Source: an uncultured Acetatifactor sp. (GTDB lineage: Bacteria; Bacillota; Clostridia; Lachnospirales; Lachnospiraceae). Taken from it: DNA of 15,701 nt. Positions 7,930 to 15,244 of this stretch are shown here, piece by piece. Numbering within the stretch: position 1 is the first letter of the stretch; each line of letters begins with the position of its first letter. The stretch spans positions 1 through 15,701 of the forward strand of contig CAKRRS010000066.1 in assembly GCA_934394665.1 (NCBI GenBank), read 5' to 3'. A program made the position numbers and the translations under genes. The notes below the pieces were generated by a model, which was not told the DNA's origin, ran no database searches, and saw only the letters and a list, made by a program, of their open reading frames with translations.

Positions 7930-8346
7930 TTAATAGGTCACGCCGTCGGGGACAGATGTAGAAGGATTACCGTAGTCTGAAGCTTCTCTGACTCTGATGA
8001 CGAGCCGGTTGGGCAGGCAGGTGATCGGGAGCAGCGAAGTGCTGATAAATCCCTGGTGGACACAAATCTGATCCGGACAGGAAGCGTCGACAATCGCGAT
8101 ACTTCCGGGACGGACACAGACGGTGTTAGCAGCACCGTTTTCCCCCCGGATTACAAAGGTATATTCACCGATTACAGTGTCCAGCCGGATACTCTGCAAC
8201 AGATCACCGTTTTGATAGATGTCGGCATAAAGAGGTCGGTCTAGGGTGACTTTTTGCTGTGAAACCAGGAAAATCCGTATGCAGCAGCCTGCCGCAAGGA
8301 ACAACAACAGCGCTCCAAGGAGAATCGCTTTTTTTCGGTCGCTCAT
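7930..8346 (-). CDS. NusG domain II-containing protein (EetA-like), membrane-anchored
   Basis: A 138-residue protein with one N-terminal hydrophobic anchor (about residues 7-28), then an extracytoplasmic domain. Seen: the family core SCPDQICVHQGFI with Cys90, Cys95 and His97, followed by ITCLPNRLVIRV with Cys110, which is typical of the NusG_II (formerly DUF1312) family. This is not transcription factor NusG. AGAAAGGAGGT before the ATG at 8346 fixes the start; an open frame runs farther upstream, but only by overlapping apbE antisense. The stop overlaps an ATG of the next gene (TAATG). Together with the GX protein it resembles the EetA-EetB pair linked to extracellular electron transfer; the exact role of the cysteines is not known. 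Confidence 0.87.
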   Translation of the reverse strand: MSDRKKAILLGALLLFLAAGCCIRIFLVSQQKVTLDRPLYADIYQNGDLLQSIRLDTVIGEYTFVIRGENGAANTVCVRPGSIAIVDASCPDQICVHQGFISTSLLPITCLPNRLVIRVREASDYGNPSTSVPDGVTY

Positions 8347-8374
8347 AAAACGGGACCTCCTTTCTAATGAAAAC

Positions 8375-8403
8375 AGTATAGCAAAAGGGACAAGAAAAAT
8401 GAA
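8375..8403 (-). promoter_or_regulatory. Predicted extended -10 promoter of the NusG-II / GX operon
   Basis: On the minus strand TGC-TATACT (8383-8375) forms an extended -10. A weak -35 (TTCATT, 8403-8398) is 17 bases upstream and covers the start codon of apbE on the other strand. The divergent gap is only 52 bases, so this promoter overlaps the apbE ribosome binding site. Confidence 0.5.
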
Positions 8404-9514
8404 GAAATATTTCAAAAGGAAAATAAGAGTGGGAACATTCCTGCTTCTGTCGGTGATTCCGGTTCTTTTGCTGGGAGGATGCGGACAGCGCACAATGTGT
8501 GAAAAAAGTGTAGATACTGCGATGGGGACCGTAATCTCGCAAACGATATATGTGGAAGAAGGGAAGCAGGGCGTTTCCGGGGGAGACAGCAATATTTCCG
8601 ATAGTGTAAGCAATGGAAAAATAACAGATGTTTTACTACAAAAATTAAACGCTCTGGAACAGGAAAAGCTGTCCTGGAGAATAGAAAGTTCGGAAGTGGC
8701 ACAGATCAATGCTTCTGCCAGCAAAGAGGCGACTCCTATCTCTGCGGAAATGACTGACCTGCTTCGGAAATGCCTGCAGTTATCTGCGGATACGCAGGGA
8801 GCGTTTGACGTTAGCATCGGGCAGCTCAGCCGCCTGTGGGACATTGATACCTGGGCCGCAGCGGAAAGTACGGAAGACTATCAGATGCCGGAGCAGGAAC
8901 AGATACAGCAGGTATTGCAAACGGTCGGCTGGCAGAGAATCACGTTGGAGCAGAGTGCAGACGGTGGGGTTCGGATTACGATTCCCCAGGGGATGCAGCT
9001 GGATCTTGGGGCGGTTGGCAAAGGGGTGGCAATGGATGAAATCCGCAGAGAACTGCAGGCACATCCGGAGGTAAGTGGAGCAGTGATCTCTGTGGGAGGC
9101 GGTATCCTGACGTATGGGAAGAAGCCGGAAGGCACCGCCTGGCAGGTTGCGGTCACGGATCCACAGGATCCTTCCCAAAGCGTGGGAGTCCTGACATTGG
9201 ACGGGGACTATTGCGTATCTACCTCCGGAGACTATGAGCGGTATGTGGAAGTGGACGGCGTGCGGTATCATCATATCTTAGATCCCCGTACCGGTGCTCC
9301 GGCGAGGAACGATGTGGCAGGGGTTACGATCGTTACCAAAGACGGATTTTACAGTGATGCCCTGTCTACGGCATGCTTTGTACTGGGACAGGAAGAGGGA
9401 ATGCAGCTTCTGGAAAATTATGAAGCCGAAGGCCTGTTCATTGACCATGAAGGAAATATCACTATGACGGACGGCATGAAGGAATATTTCCATTTGTCGA
9501 ATTCGGGGAAATAG
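8399..9514 (+). CDS. apbE: ApbE family lipoprotein, FAD:protein FMN transferase
   Basis: A 371-residue exported lipoprotein that attaches FMN, taken from FAD, to Ser/Thr of partner redox proteins outside the membrane. Seen: a basic N-terminus and hydrophobic stretch ending in the lipobox LGGC (Cys28 lipidated), then family blocks LDLGAVGKGVAMDEI, ISVGGGILTYGK, HHILDPRTGAPARNDVAG and DALSTACFVLG, which includes the Mg-binding Asp/Thr region. Length is typical. The ATG at 8399 is set by AAAGGGA 8 nt upstream; the frame stays open farther left, but only within the opposing gene. No FMN-binding-domain target protein is in the window, so its substrate lies elsewhere. Divergent from the NusG-II/GX pair. 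Confidence 0.95.
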   Translation: MKKYFKRKIRVGTFLLLSVIPVLLLGGCGQRTMCEKSVDTAMGTVISQTIYVEEGKQGVSGGDSNISDSVSNGKITDVLLQKLNALEQEKLSWRIESSEVAQINASASKEATPISAEMTDLLRKCLQLSADTQGAFDVSIGQLSRLWDIDTWAAAESTEDYQMPEQEQIQQVLQTVGWQRITLEQSADGGVRITIPQGMQLDLGAVGKGVAMDEIRRELQAHPEVSGAVISVGGGILTYGKKPEGTAWQVAVTDPQDPSQSVGVLTLDGDYCVSTSGDYERYVEVDGVRYHHILDPRTGAPARNDVAGVTIVTKDGFYSDALSTACFVLGQEEGMQLLENYEAEGLFIDHEGNITMTDGMKEYFHLSNSGK

Positions 9515-9522
9515 TGTATAGT
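9494..9522 (+). promoter_or_regulatory. Predicted promoter of the ArsR-family gene
   Basis: TTGTCG (9494-9499) and TATAGT (9517-9522) are 17 bases apart. The -35 lies inside the last codons of apbE. This suggests the regulator has its own transcription start rather than relying only on apbE read-through. Confidence 0.55.
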
Positions 9523-9565
9523 AGAACTAGTTAAATGCAGGTAACCACATAGGCTTGAGAAAGGC

Positions 9566-9934
9566 ATGGATAGCAATATGGAAGAGAAAAATCAGAATCT
9601 GTATCTTTCCGCAGATGATGCGACGATTCAGAAAATAGATGAGAAAATGCCGCCGGAAGAAGAATTACAGGATCTGGCAGAATTTTTCAAAGTGTTCGGA
9701 GACGCGACGCGACTGAAAATATTGTCAGTACTTTTGTGTTCCGAGATGTGTGTCTATGATATTGCCATGCTGTTGGGAATGTCGCAGTCGGCAATTTCTC
9801 ACCAGTTGAGAGTACTGAAACAGATGGATCTGGTGAAGAACCGCAGAGACGGTAAAACGATATTTTATGCACTGGCGGATGATCATATCATTACGATTTT
9901 GAATCAGGGCCTGAACCACATAGAGGAAGGCTAG
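9566..9934 (+). CDS. ArsR/SmtB family metal-responsive transcriptional regulator
   Basis: A 122-residue winged-helix repressor. Seen: the ArsR core AEFFKVFGDATRLKIL (38-53), the recognition-helix region MSQSAISHQLRVLKQMDLV (72-90) and the wing RRDGKTIFYAL. The C-terminal helix holds Asp105-x-His107-x10-His118-x2-Glu121, the alpha-5 site that binds zinc or cobalt in SmtB/CzrA-type sensors. The alpha-3 CVYD motif has Cys62 but not the second cysteine of the cadmium/lead ELCVCDLA type, so a Zn-type sensor is favoured. No metal pump adjoins it. ATG at 9566 has AAGG unusually close (1 nt spacing); Met5 at 9578 is an alternative. Its TAG stop shares the palindrome CTAG with the opposing gene. Confidence 0.92.
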   Translation: MDSNMEEKNQNLYLSADDATIQKIDEKMPPEEELQDLAEFFKVFGDATRLKILSVLLCSEMCVYDIAMLLGMSQSAISHQLRVLKQMDLVKNRRDGKTIFYALADDHIITILNQGLNHIEEG

Positions 9935-10950
9935 AGGTTATCCAGTGCCGCCTGTCTGGCCGCCTCGAAACTGCTGTAGCTCTGGCTGCCGATCGGAGAG
10001 TGATACCAGGAGGAAGCATCCCCAAACATCTGGAAATATACATACTGGGAAGTCATGTTGATAGCGGTATAATTTCCCTCCGCAATCGTCCAGGCATCAC
10101 TGCCGTCATCACGCATACATTTCAGACAGGCATTCTCACCGTTTACCTGGTAATAAACATATCCATAGCCGACATTAAAACAATCCACACGTTCATTGGT
10201 CAGGACTTCGATCTCATTTCTGGAAAAAGAGTAGCGGCACAATCTGTAATTTCCTTCCACATCCAGATAGTATACATAATCTCCCTGCACGTCGGGAAAC
10301 CACAGATTAGCGTTCCACACAGTGGAGATGCTGTCGCTTGTGGTATCGAGGGCATAGAGAGCATGGTTTTCCTGCGTGCCATTGTAATAGATCGTACCAT
10401 TTACCGCGCAGGCAGGATTAATCTCATAATCTGCCAGATCTGTGCGGTCTGATTTGTCGATTCTCATACGGTAAAATAAAGGACCATTGTCATCGGCACT
10501 CATAAGGTAAAGATTGCTTCCCACCAATTGTGCCGTGGAGACGGGATCTTTGGTAAGCCCCGTGACATCGCTGCCGTTTAACTTGCAGCGGTTAAAAGAA
10601 CGTACCGTCCGCAGGGCACCGATACCGGCATCTCCCGAAGCGCCGGTCTGGTAATAGTAGAGGAAGTTTCCGCCTGCCAGTATATTTTTCGCGGAGGCAT
10701 TGCCGAGCTTCTTCAGATCCTGCTCGTAAGGATCCATGGAATACAGCGTATTGCTGTCATAGATATTTGCAAAATATACTTTTCCGTCATATTCACAAAA
10801 ATATCCGGAATTGTTCAGATTCCCGGCAGTATTCCCGACAGTCTCCGGGGGATTGTCCGGCATGCGGTCACCGATGACGGCAAATGTCCCGATGACAACG
10901 ATGAACAGGATAAAAGGAATCAGAATCAGTAGGGCTTTTTTATCTTTCAT
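9931..10950 (-). CDS. Membrane-anchored DUF5050-type beta-propeller-like protein
   Basis: A 339-residue protein of unknown function. Seen: a single N-terminal hydrophobic anchor (about 6-26) with a short lysine-rich cytoplasmic start, then about 300 residues made of recurring units of the form 'N/D-G-x-x-Y-Y/F' such as DGKVYFANIYDSNTLYSMD, GSNLYLMS, NGTIYYNG, GDYVYYLD, GYVYYQVNG and SQYVYFQM. At least six such units are visible, as expected of a beta-propeller or DUF5050-like domain outside the cell. The start at 10950 has AAGGAAGG 7 nt upstream; an in-frame ATG at 11004 lacks a site. It is divergent from pheA. Possibly a surface sensor or binding domain, but that is a guess. Confidence 0.8.
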   Translation of the reverse strand: MKDKKALLILIPFILFIVVIGTFAVIGDRMPDNPPETVGNTAGNLNNSGYFCEYDGKVYFANIYDSNTLYSMDPYEQDLKKLGNASAKNILAGGNFLYYYQTGASGDAGIGALRTVRSFNRCKLNGSDVTGLTKDPVSTAQLVGSNLYLMSADDNGPLFYRMRIDKSDRTDLADYEINPACAVNGTIYYNGTQENHALYALDTTSDSISTVWNANLWFPDVQGDYVYYLDVEGNYRLCRYSFSRNEIEVLTNERVDCFNVGYGYVYYQVNGENACLKCMRDDGSDAWTIAEGNYTAINMTSQYVYFQMFGDASSWYHSPIGSQSYSSFEAARQAALDNL

Positions 10951-11032
10951 AGGGTAACCTTCCTTGGAAATAGTGATCTTTGGTTCGGCATGCGCCATTC
11001 GCAAAGTCGCGCTGCCGCACTTTCATAATTAC

Positions 11033-11061
11033 ATTATACCTTCCTTGCGGCTTGCGAACAA
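11033..11061 (-). promoter_or_regulatory. Predicted promoter of the DUF5050-type gene
   Basis: On the minus strand TTGTTC (11061-11056) and a consensus TATAAT (11038-11033) are 17 bases apart, giving a leader of about 75 nt. Its -35 overlaps the -35 of the divergent pheA promoter. Confidence 0.6.
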
Positions 11062-11080
11062 GGTAAAATTGAGATAGAAT
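11052..11080 (+). promoter_or_regulatory. pheA: Predicted promoter of pheA
   Basis: TTGCGA (11052-11057) and TAGAAT (11075-11080) are 17 bases apart, about 25 nt before the ribosome binding site. The -35 hexamer shares bases 11056-11057 with the opposing promoter. The short leader shows no room for a T-box or peptide attenuator. Confidence 0.6.
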
Positions 11081-11110
11081 AGACCTAATAATAATCATAA
11101 GGAGAACATC

Positions 11111-12235
11111 ATGGATTTATCACAGTTAAGACAGCAGATCGACACCATTGACAGACAGATCGTGGATCTCTACGAGAAGCGTATGGATGTCAGCAGACAG
11201 GTGGCGGAATATAAGATAGAGACCGGGAAAAAGGTGTTTGACAAACAGCGTGAACAGGAGAAGATCGCAGGGGTCAAGGCACTGACGCACAATGAATTCA
11301 ACAGTCATGGTGTGGAGGAACTGTTTGAGCAGATCATGTCTATGAGCAGAAAGCTGCAGTACCAACTGCTGGCAGCCCATGGCAGCGAAGGCAGACTGCC
11401 TTTCATCGGTGTGGAAGAACTGGAGACGGAGTGCGCCAGAGTGGTATACCAGGGTGCGGAGGGCTCTTATTCCCAGGCAGCCATGCGCCAGTTTTTCGGA
11501 GAAAATGTGAATGCTTTTCATGTGGAGTCTTTCAGAGATGCTATGAGTGCGATTGACGAAGGCAGCGCTGATTTTGCAGTGCTTCCGATTGAAAATTCCA
11601 CGGCAGGCATTGTCAATGAGATCTATGATCTGTTGGTGGAATTCGAAAATTATATTGTGGGTGAGCAGGTGATCCCGATTGAGCACTGCCTGTTAGCCCT
11701 GCCCGGTACGAAGATGGAAGAGATCAAAAGAGTCTATTCCCATCCCCAGTCCCTGATGCAGAGTGCAAGATATCTGGCAGAGCATGACTGGCAGCAGATC
11801 AGCATGCAGAACAACGCATTTGCGGCACTGAAGGTGGCAAAAGAACAGGACAAGACCCAGGCAGCCATTGCCAGTGAGTATGCAGGTGAGACTTACGGAC
11901 TGGAGCTCCTGGAAAAGGGAATCAATGATTCCGACAGCAATTCTACCCGTTTCATCATTGTGACGAACCAGAAGATTTTCCGCAAAAATGCCAACAAGAT
12001 CAGCCTGTGCCTGGAAATACCCCATGAGAGCGGATCCCTGTATCACATCCTGTCTCATTTTATTTATAATAATCTGAATATGACCAAGATCGAGAGCCGA
12101 CCGATTCCCGACAGGAACTGGGAGTACCGTTTCTTCATCGATTTTGAGGGAAATCTGGCGGACAGCGCGGTGAAAAACGCGTTGCGCGGACTGCGCGAAG
12201 AAGCCCGCAGCATGAAGATACTTGGCAACTATTAA
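11111..12235 (+). CDS. pheA: Bifunctional chorismate mutase / prephenate dehydratase (P-protein)
   Basis: A 374-residue enzyme that converts chorismate through prephenate to phenylpyruvate for phenylalanine synthesis. The AroQ chorismate mutase domain (about 1-87) shows LRQQIDTIDRQIVDLYEKR with Arg7, Arg24, Lys35 and Arg47-Glu48 in active-site positions. The prephenate dehydratase domain (about 110-283) shows VVYQGAEGSYSQAA, PIENSTAGIVNE and the catalytic NSTRF motif (Thr279-Arg280-Phe281). The C-terminal ACT domain (about 297-374) with HESGSLYHIL and ESRP (328-331) is the usual phenylalanine-feedback site. AAGGAG 6 nt before the ATG. It is followed after 24 nt by the DUF815 ATPase, probably on the same transcript. 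Confidence 0.96.
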   Translation: MDLSQLRQQIDTIDRQIVDLYEKRMDVSRQVAEYKIETGKKVFDKQREQEKIAGVKALTHNEFNSHGVEELFEQIMSMSRKLQYQLLAAHGSEGRLPFIGVEELETECARVVYQGAEGSYSQAAMRQFFGENVNAFHVESFRDAMSAIDEGSADFAVLPIENSTAGIVNEIYDLLVEFENYIVGEQVIPIEHCLLALPGTKMEEIKRVYSHPQSLMQSARYLAEHDWQQISMQNNAFAALKVAKEQDKTQAAIASEYAGETYGLELLEKGINDSDSNSTRFIIVTNQKIFRKNANKISLCLEIPHESGSLYHILSHFIYNNLNMTKIESRPIPDRNWEYRFFIDFEGNLADSAVKNALRGLREEARSMKILGNY

Positions 12236-12259
12236 TATGAAATTAAGAAGGATAGACCA

Positions 12260-13552
12260 ATGAGAGAAAAAGAACTGATCGTATACCGTGATTTTGAGGA
12301 CGGAGAATTGCTGTATGATATGGCATTTCTCATGTCTCATTACGAGGACGAATACTATAATACAGAAGATATGGCGGCATTGTTTTACGAATGCATCCAT
12401 GAATTGATCGACCTGGCAGGCAATTACGGATTCCATGGCAATCTGTGGCACTGTTATCTGGCAAATCTGTTGGTAAACAATGAGAACAGCTATAGCTGCG
12501 GCTGTGAGATCCGCGGAGAGATCGCCGGTTCTATCAATGATGCGGCGTTGCATGATATCCGTATTTTCAAGGAATTCTATGATTTTGAATTTGCCCCCAT
12601 GATGGAGCAGCTCCATGTACCCGAGTTTGCCATGATCGAGAGTTATGCCAGCAGCATGCAGGAGAGCAAGGTGTATAACAAACGGATCTGCGCCCGCATC
12701 TGTGAGCTGGCGGAGAAATTCTGCTCTGACAAAAACCCTGAGGAGATGAAGGCGACCCTGACCCAGTTCTACAAGGAATACGGTGTCGGTAAATTCGGTC
12801 TGCACAAATCTTTCCGTATCGCCCATGACGAGGAAGGCGTACATATTGTTCCGATTCTGAATATCGCCCATGTCAAACTGGATGATCTGGTAGGTTACGA
12901 GATCCCGAAGAAAAAGCTGGTGGATAATACCGAAGCTTTTGTCAGTGGGAAAAAGGCGAACAACTGCCTGCTGTTCGGTGATGCGGGAACCGGCAAATCT
13001 TCCAGCATCAAAGCCATTGCCAACGAATATTATGACAGGGGACTGCGTATTATCGAAGTCTACAAGCACCAGTTCCAGGATCTGAATACAGTCATCAGCC
13101 AGATCAAGAACCGCAACTATAAGTTTATCATCTATATGGATGACCTGAGCTTTGAAGAATTCGAGATCGAGTACAAATATCTCAAGGCAGTCATCGAGGG
13201 CGGACTTGAGAAAAAGCCGGAAAATGTGCTGATCTATGCGACTTCCAACCGACGTCACCTGATCCGCGAGAACTACAGTGATAAAGAAGAGACCCGTGAG
13301 GATATGCACACCAGTGATACCGTACAGGAGAAACTGTCGCTCGTATATCGTTTCGGTGTCACCATTTACTTTGGCGCACCCAATAAAAAAGAATTCCAGA
13401 ATATCGTAAAGACACTGGCAGAGCGTTATCATGTGGATATTCCGGAAGAAGAGCTTTTACCGGAAGCAAATAAGTGGGAACTGTCCCATGGCGGACTGTC
13501 CGGCAGAAGTGCGCAGCAATTTATTGATTATCTGTTGGGACAGAGAGAATAA
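12260..13552 (+). CDS. DUF815-type AAA+ ATPase
   Basis: A 430-residue cytoplasmic ATPase of the DUF815 family. The N-terminal half (1-200) is a mostly helical, acidic domain without a recognised motif. The ATPase half (about 205-430) shows DDLVGYEIPKKKLVDNTEAF, a Walker A GDAGTGKSS (240-248), a Walker B FIIYMDDLSFEEFE (289-302), a sensor-1 ATSNRRHL with Asn330, and a C-terminal GGLSGRSAQQF with Arg416 in the sensor-2 place. All nucleotide-handling residues appear intact. The cellular role of the family is not established. AAGGA 7 nt before the ATG. It follows pheA by 24 nt and precedes ppx by 126 nt. Confidence 0.9.
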   Translation: MREKELIVYRDFEDGELLYDMAFLMSHYEDEYYNTEDMAALFYECIHELIDLAGNYGFHGNLWHCYLANLLVNNENSYSCGCEIRGEIAGSINDAALHDIRIFKEFYDFEFAPMMEQLHVPEFAMIESYASSMQESKVYNKRICARICELAEKFCSDKNPEEMKATLTQFYKEYGVGKFGLHKSFRIAHDEEGVHIVPILNIAHVKLDDLVGYEIPKKKLVDNTEAFVSGKKANNCLLFGDAGTGKSSSIKAIANEYYDRGLRIIEVYKHQFQDLNTVISQIKNRNYKFIIYMDDLSFEEFEIEYKYLKAVIEGGLEKKPENVLIYATSNRRHLIRENYSDKEETREDMHTSDTVQEKLSLVYRFGVTIYFGAPNKKEFQNIVKTLAERYHVDIPEEELLPEANKWELSHGGLSGRSAQQFIDYLLGQRE

Positions 13553-13581
13553 TGCTTTTGTCATAGAATAAATTTAAATGT

Positions 13582-13621
13582 TGTTTCGCAGATTATTCAA
13601 TGGGAAACCGCCTGCGAAACA
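13582..13621 (+). repeat. Long perfect inverted repeat upstream of ppx
   Basis: TGTTTCGCAG (13582-13591) is an exact inverted repeat of CTGCGAAACA (13612-13621), with a 20-nt loop. The bases after it (AGATTGAGACG) have no T-run, so it is not a standard terminator. It lies in the 126-bp gap between the ATPase and ppx and could be an operator, an RNA-processing site or a leader structure. No convincing promoter was found beside it. Confidence 0.6.
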
Positions 13622-13678
13622 GAGATTGAGACGTAATAATATTAGGAAATCTGAGGGGAATTATAAAAGGAGAACAGC

Positions 13679-15226
13679 ATGAGTGTGAAGACTTTTGCCG
13701 CCATTGACGTAGGCAGCTTCGAACTTACCATGAAAATATTTGATCTCTCCGGCAAAAATACCATGCGGGAGATCGACTGTATCAGGCAGAGAATCGATCT
13801 GGGTTCGGATACCTACGCCCATGGCAAAATCAGTAATGAAAAAATAGATGAGTTGTGTCATGCGCTGAAAGAGTTTGCGCAGATCATGGAATCTTACAAA
13901 GTAACTGCCTATAAGGCATACGGAACCAGTGCAATCCGTGAGACGGAAAATACATTGATCCTGCAGGATCAGATCGAACAGCGCACCGGTATCCGGGTAG
14001 AAATCTTAAGCAATTCGGAACAGCGTTTTCTGGATTACAAATCCATTGCTTCCAAGGGTGAAATGTTCCGCAGAATCATTGAGGAGAAAACGGCCATTCT
14101 GGATATTGGCGGCGGCAGTATCCAGATTTCCCTGTTTGAAAAGGATACGCTCGTATCCACGCAGAATCTGCGGTTGGGCGTGCTGCGCCTGCAGGAGCTG
14201 TTGAATCACCTGAATGCCGGAAGTGCGCAGATGGAAAGTCTGGTGGATGAGCTTGCAACAGCACAGCTGGATGATTATAAAAAGCTGTATCTGAAAGAGC
14301 GGGAAATCCAGAATATTATTATTGTAGACGATTACCTGTCTCCCTGGGCAGTGCGCAGAGCTCATGAGCGCGGCGAAGAAAATGCAGTGGTAGACAGCAG
14401 GGTATTTGGCCAGCTGATGGAAGCGCTTCGTACGAAGGGAACCACAGAGCTGGCAAAGCGGATGGATATGACCGAAGAGAAAGTGCCGTTAGTATATATC
14501 AGTGCCGTTCTGACGCAGAGAATCGCAAGACTGATGGGAGCAAAGCTGATCTGGGCACCGGGCGTGACTTTGTGCGACGGTATCGCCTATGAATATGCGG
14601 AGCAGAATAAAATGTTCCGGGGCGAGCATGACTTCGCGGAAGATATCATTGCCTGTGCCATGAATATCAGCAAACGTTACAATGGCAGTACGAAGAGAGC
14701 GGATACCCTGGAGCATATTACCACAACCATATTTGACAGCATGAAAAAAGTCCATGGCATGGGACAAAGAGAACGACTGTATCTGCGTCTGGCAGCAATC
14801 CTGCATGACTGTGGAAAGTATATCAGCATGGTTAATATCGGGGAAGCCTCCTATGATATTATCATGGCGACGGAGATGATCGGACTGTCTCATATGGAGC
14901 GCGAGATCGTGGCTAACGTGGTACGTTTTAATCATAGTAATTTTGTATACTACGGACAGCAGAGCCGTTTTGGCGGACTGGACAAAGAGAGCTATCTGAC
15001 GGTTGCCAAACTGACTGCGCTCTTACGTCTGGCAAATAGTCTGGATCGCAGCCATAAACAGAAGATGAAGGGTATAAAGGCCGGCTTACAGGAAAACGAG
15101 CTGATCCTGAAAATCGATACCCAGGAAGACATTACTTTGGAAAGAGGATTTTTCCAGGCCAGTGCGGACTTTTTCAAAGAAGTATACAGCATCACTCCGG
15201 TGATCCGGCAGAAAAAGAAATTTTAA
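13679..15226 (+). CDS. ppx: Ppx/GppA-family exopolyphosphatase with C-terminal HD domain
   Basis: A 515-residue enzyme of the sugar-kinase/actin fold that trims polyphosphate from the end and may also act on pppGpp. Seen: the N-terminal phosphate-binding FAAIDVGSFELTMKIF (6-21), YGTSAIRETEN (81-91), a SNSEQRF segment with Glu114 in the place of the catalytic glutamate, and LDIGGGSIQISLF (141-153). The C-terminal part (about 315-515) is an HD-type domain with His346, His376-Asp377 (ILHDCGK), His419 and Asp456. This two-domain form is usual for longer Ppx/GppA proteins. AAAGGAG precedes the ATG. The next gene is ppk, whose reaction is the reverse. Ppx versus GppA cannot be separated by sequence alone. 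Confidence 0.92.
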   Translation: MSVKTFAAIDVGSFELTMKIFDLSGKNTMREIDCIRQRIDLGSDTYAHGKISNEKIDELCHALKEFAQIMESYKVTAYKAYGTSAIRETENTLILQDQIEQRTGIRVEILSNSEQRFLDYKSIASKGEMFRRIIEEKTAILDIGGGSIQISLFEKDTLVSTQNLRLGVLRLQELLNHLNAGSAQMESLVDELATAQLDDYKKLYLKEREIQNIIIVDDYLSPWAVRRAHERGEENAVVDSRVFGQLMEALRTKGTTELAKRMDMTEEKVPLVYISAVLTQRIARLMGAKLIWAPGVTLCDGIAYEYAEQNKMFRGEHDFAEDIIACAMNISKRYNGSTKRADTLEHITTTIFDSMKKVHGMGQRERLYLRLAAILHDCGKYISMVNIGEASYDIIMATEMIGLSHMEREIVANVVRFNHSNFVYYGQQSRFGGLDKESYLTVAKLTALLRLANSLDRSHKQKMKGIKAGLQENELILKIDTQEDITLERGFFQASADFFKEVYSITPVIRQKKKF

Positions 15227-15244
15227 GGGAGGCGGTCAGTCAAA

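Noticed and set aside
8347..8844. Extension of the NusG-II frame upstream to about 8844
   Set aside because: This part is antisense to apbE and has no family likeness; a strong AGAAAGGAGGT site sets the start at 8346.
11693..13432. Long 579-codon open frame on the minus strand
   Set aside because: It lies antisense to pheA and the DUF815 ATPase, both of which show full family motifs; its translation shows no recognisable domain and it is a frame shadow.
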